This document shows, one piece after another, positions 5,383 through 5,432 of a stretch of DNA of 5,432 bases. Each line of letters opens with the position of its first letter. Position 1 is the first letter of the stretch. Where the stretch lies: assembly GCA_050115015.1 (NCBI GenBank), contig JASFRI010000300.1:1-5432 (forward strand). Direction: 5' to 3'. Source of the DNA: JASFRI01 sp050115015 (GTDB lineage Bacteria; Acidobacteriota; Polarisedimenticolia; CBDVAL01). The translations under genes were made by a program, and so were the position numbers. Under the pieces are notes generated by a model. That model was given only the letters and a program-made list of their open reading frames with translations, was not told the DNA's origin and made no database searches.

Positions 5383-5432
5383 CCAGAGGCCCGGAGAACA
5401 GCAGCTCCTCGACGATCGCGCAGAGGATATGG
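5383..5432. other. Window tail with no assignable gene
   Basis: Fifty bases after the TPR gene. I see no hairpin with a T-tract that would mark a terminator. A minus-strand reading frame entering from the right edge is open to a TGA at 5350-5348, but is too short to identify. Confidence 0.4.

Overview
The window is GC-rich bacterial chromosomal DNA with tightly packed genes, strong G/C bias at third codon positions, GTG as well as ATG starts, and clear GGAG-type ribosome binding sites. I see no mobile element, CRISPR array, tRNA or rRNA. The gene families (RNase G, class I FBPase, a long class II-type aldolase, a YciA-like thioesterase, and a secreted TPR protein with a carboxypeptidase-regulatory-like domain) suggest a Gram-negative, probably uncultured lineage such as Acidobacteriota, Eisenbacteria-like or deltaproteobacterial groups. 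That placement is a guess from family resemblance; the window has no phylogenetic marker gene.

Layout: (1) 1-942, plus strand: the 3' two-thirds of a ribonuclease G/E gene, cut by the window edge. (2) 939-3910, minus strand, read from right to left: a hotdog-fold acyl-CoA thioesterase (3910-3440), a 99-bp gap with a good sigma70-like promoter and a leader hairpin, the class II-type fructose-bisphosphate aldolase (3340-1955), and 20 bp later the class I fructose-1,6-bisphosphatase (1934-939). The FBPase and RNase G genes converge and share the palindromic stop CTAG. (3) 3911-4035: a 125-bp divergent intergenic region with a 16-bp palindrome and a probable plus-strand promoter. (4) 4036-5382, plus strand: a secreted protein with a prealbumin-like domain and about seven TPRs. 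(5) 5383-5432: a short tail with no assignable gene.

The clearest functional unit is the aldolase-FBPase pair. The aldolase joins dihydroxyacetone phosphate and glyceraldehyde-3-phosphate into fructose-1,6-bisphosphate, and the FBPase hydrolyses that product to fructose-6-phosphate. These are consecutive steps of gluconeogenesis or of the Calvin cycle, and the spacing and shared upstream promoter suggest co-expression. RNase G, the thioesterase and the TPR protein have no evident link to this pair.

I do not find a convincing new system. The points most worth a second look are the lineage-specific aldolase, the unusual secreted prealbumin/TPR protein, the promoter overlapping the thioesterase stop codon, and GC-rich inverted repeats placed just upstream of the ribosome binding sites of three different genes.
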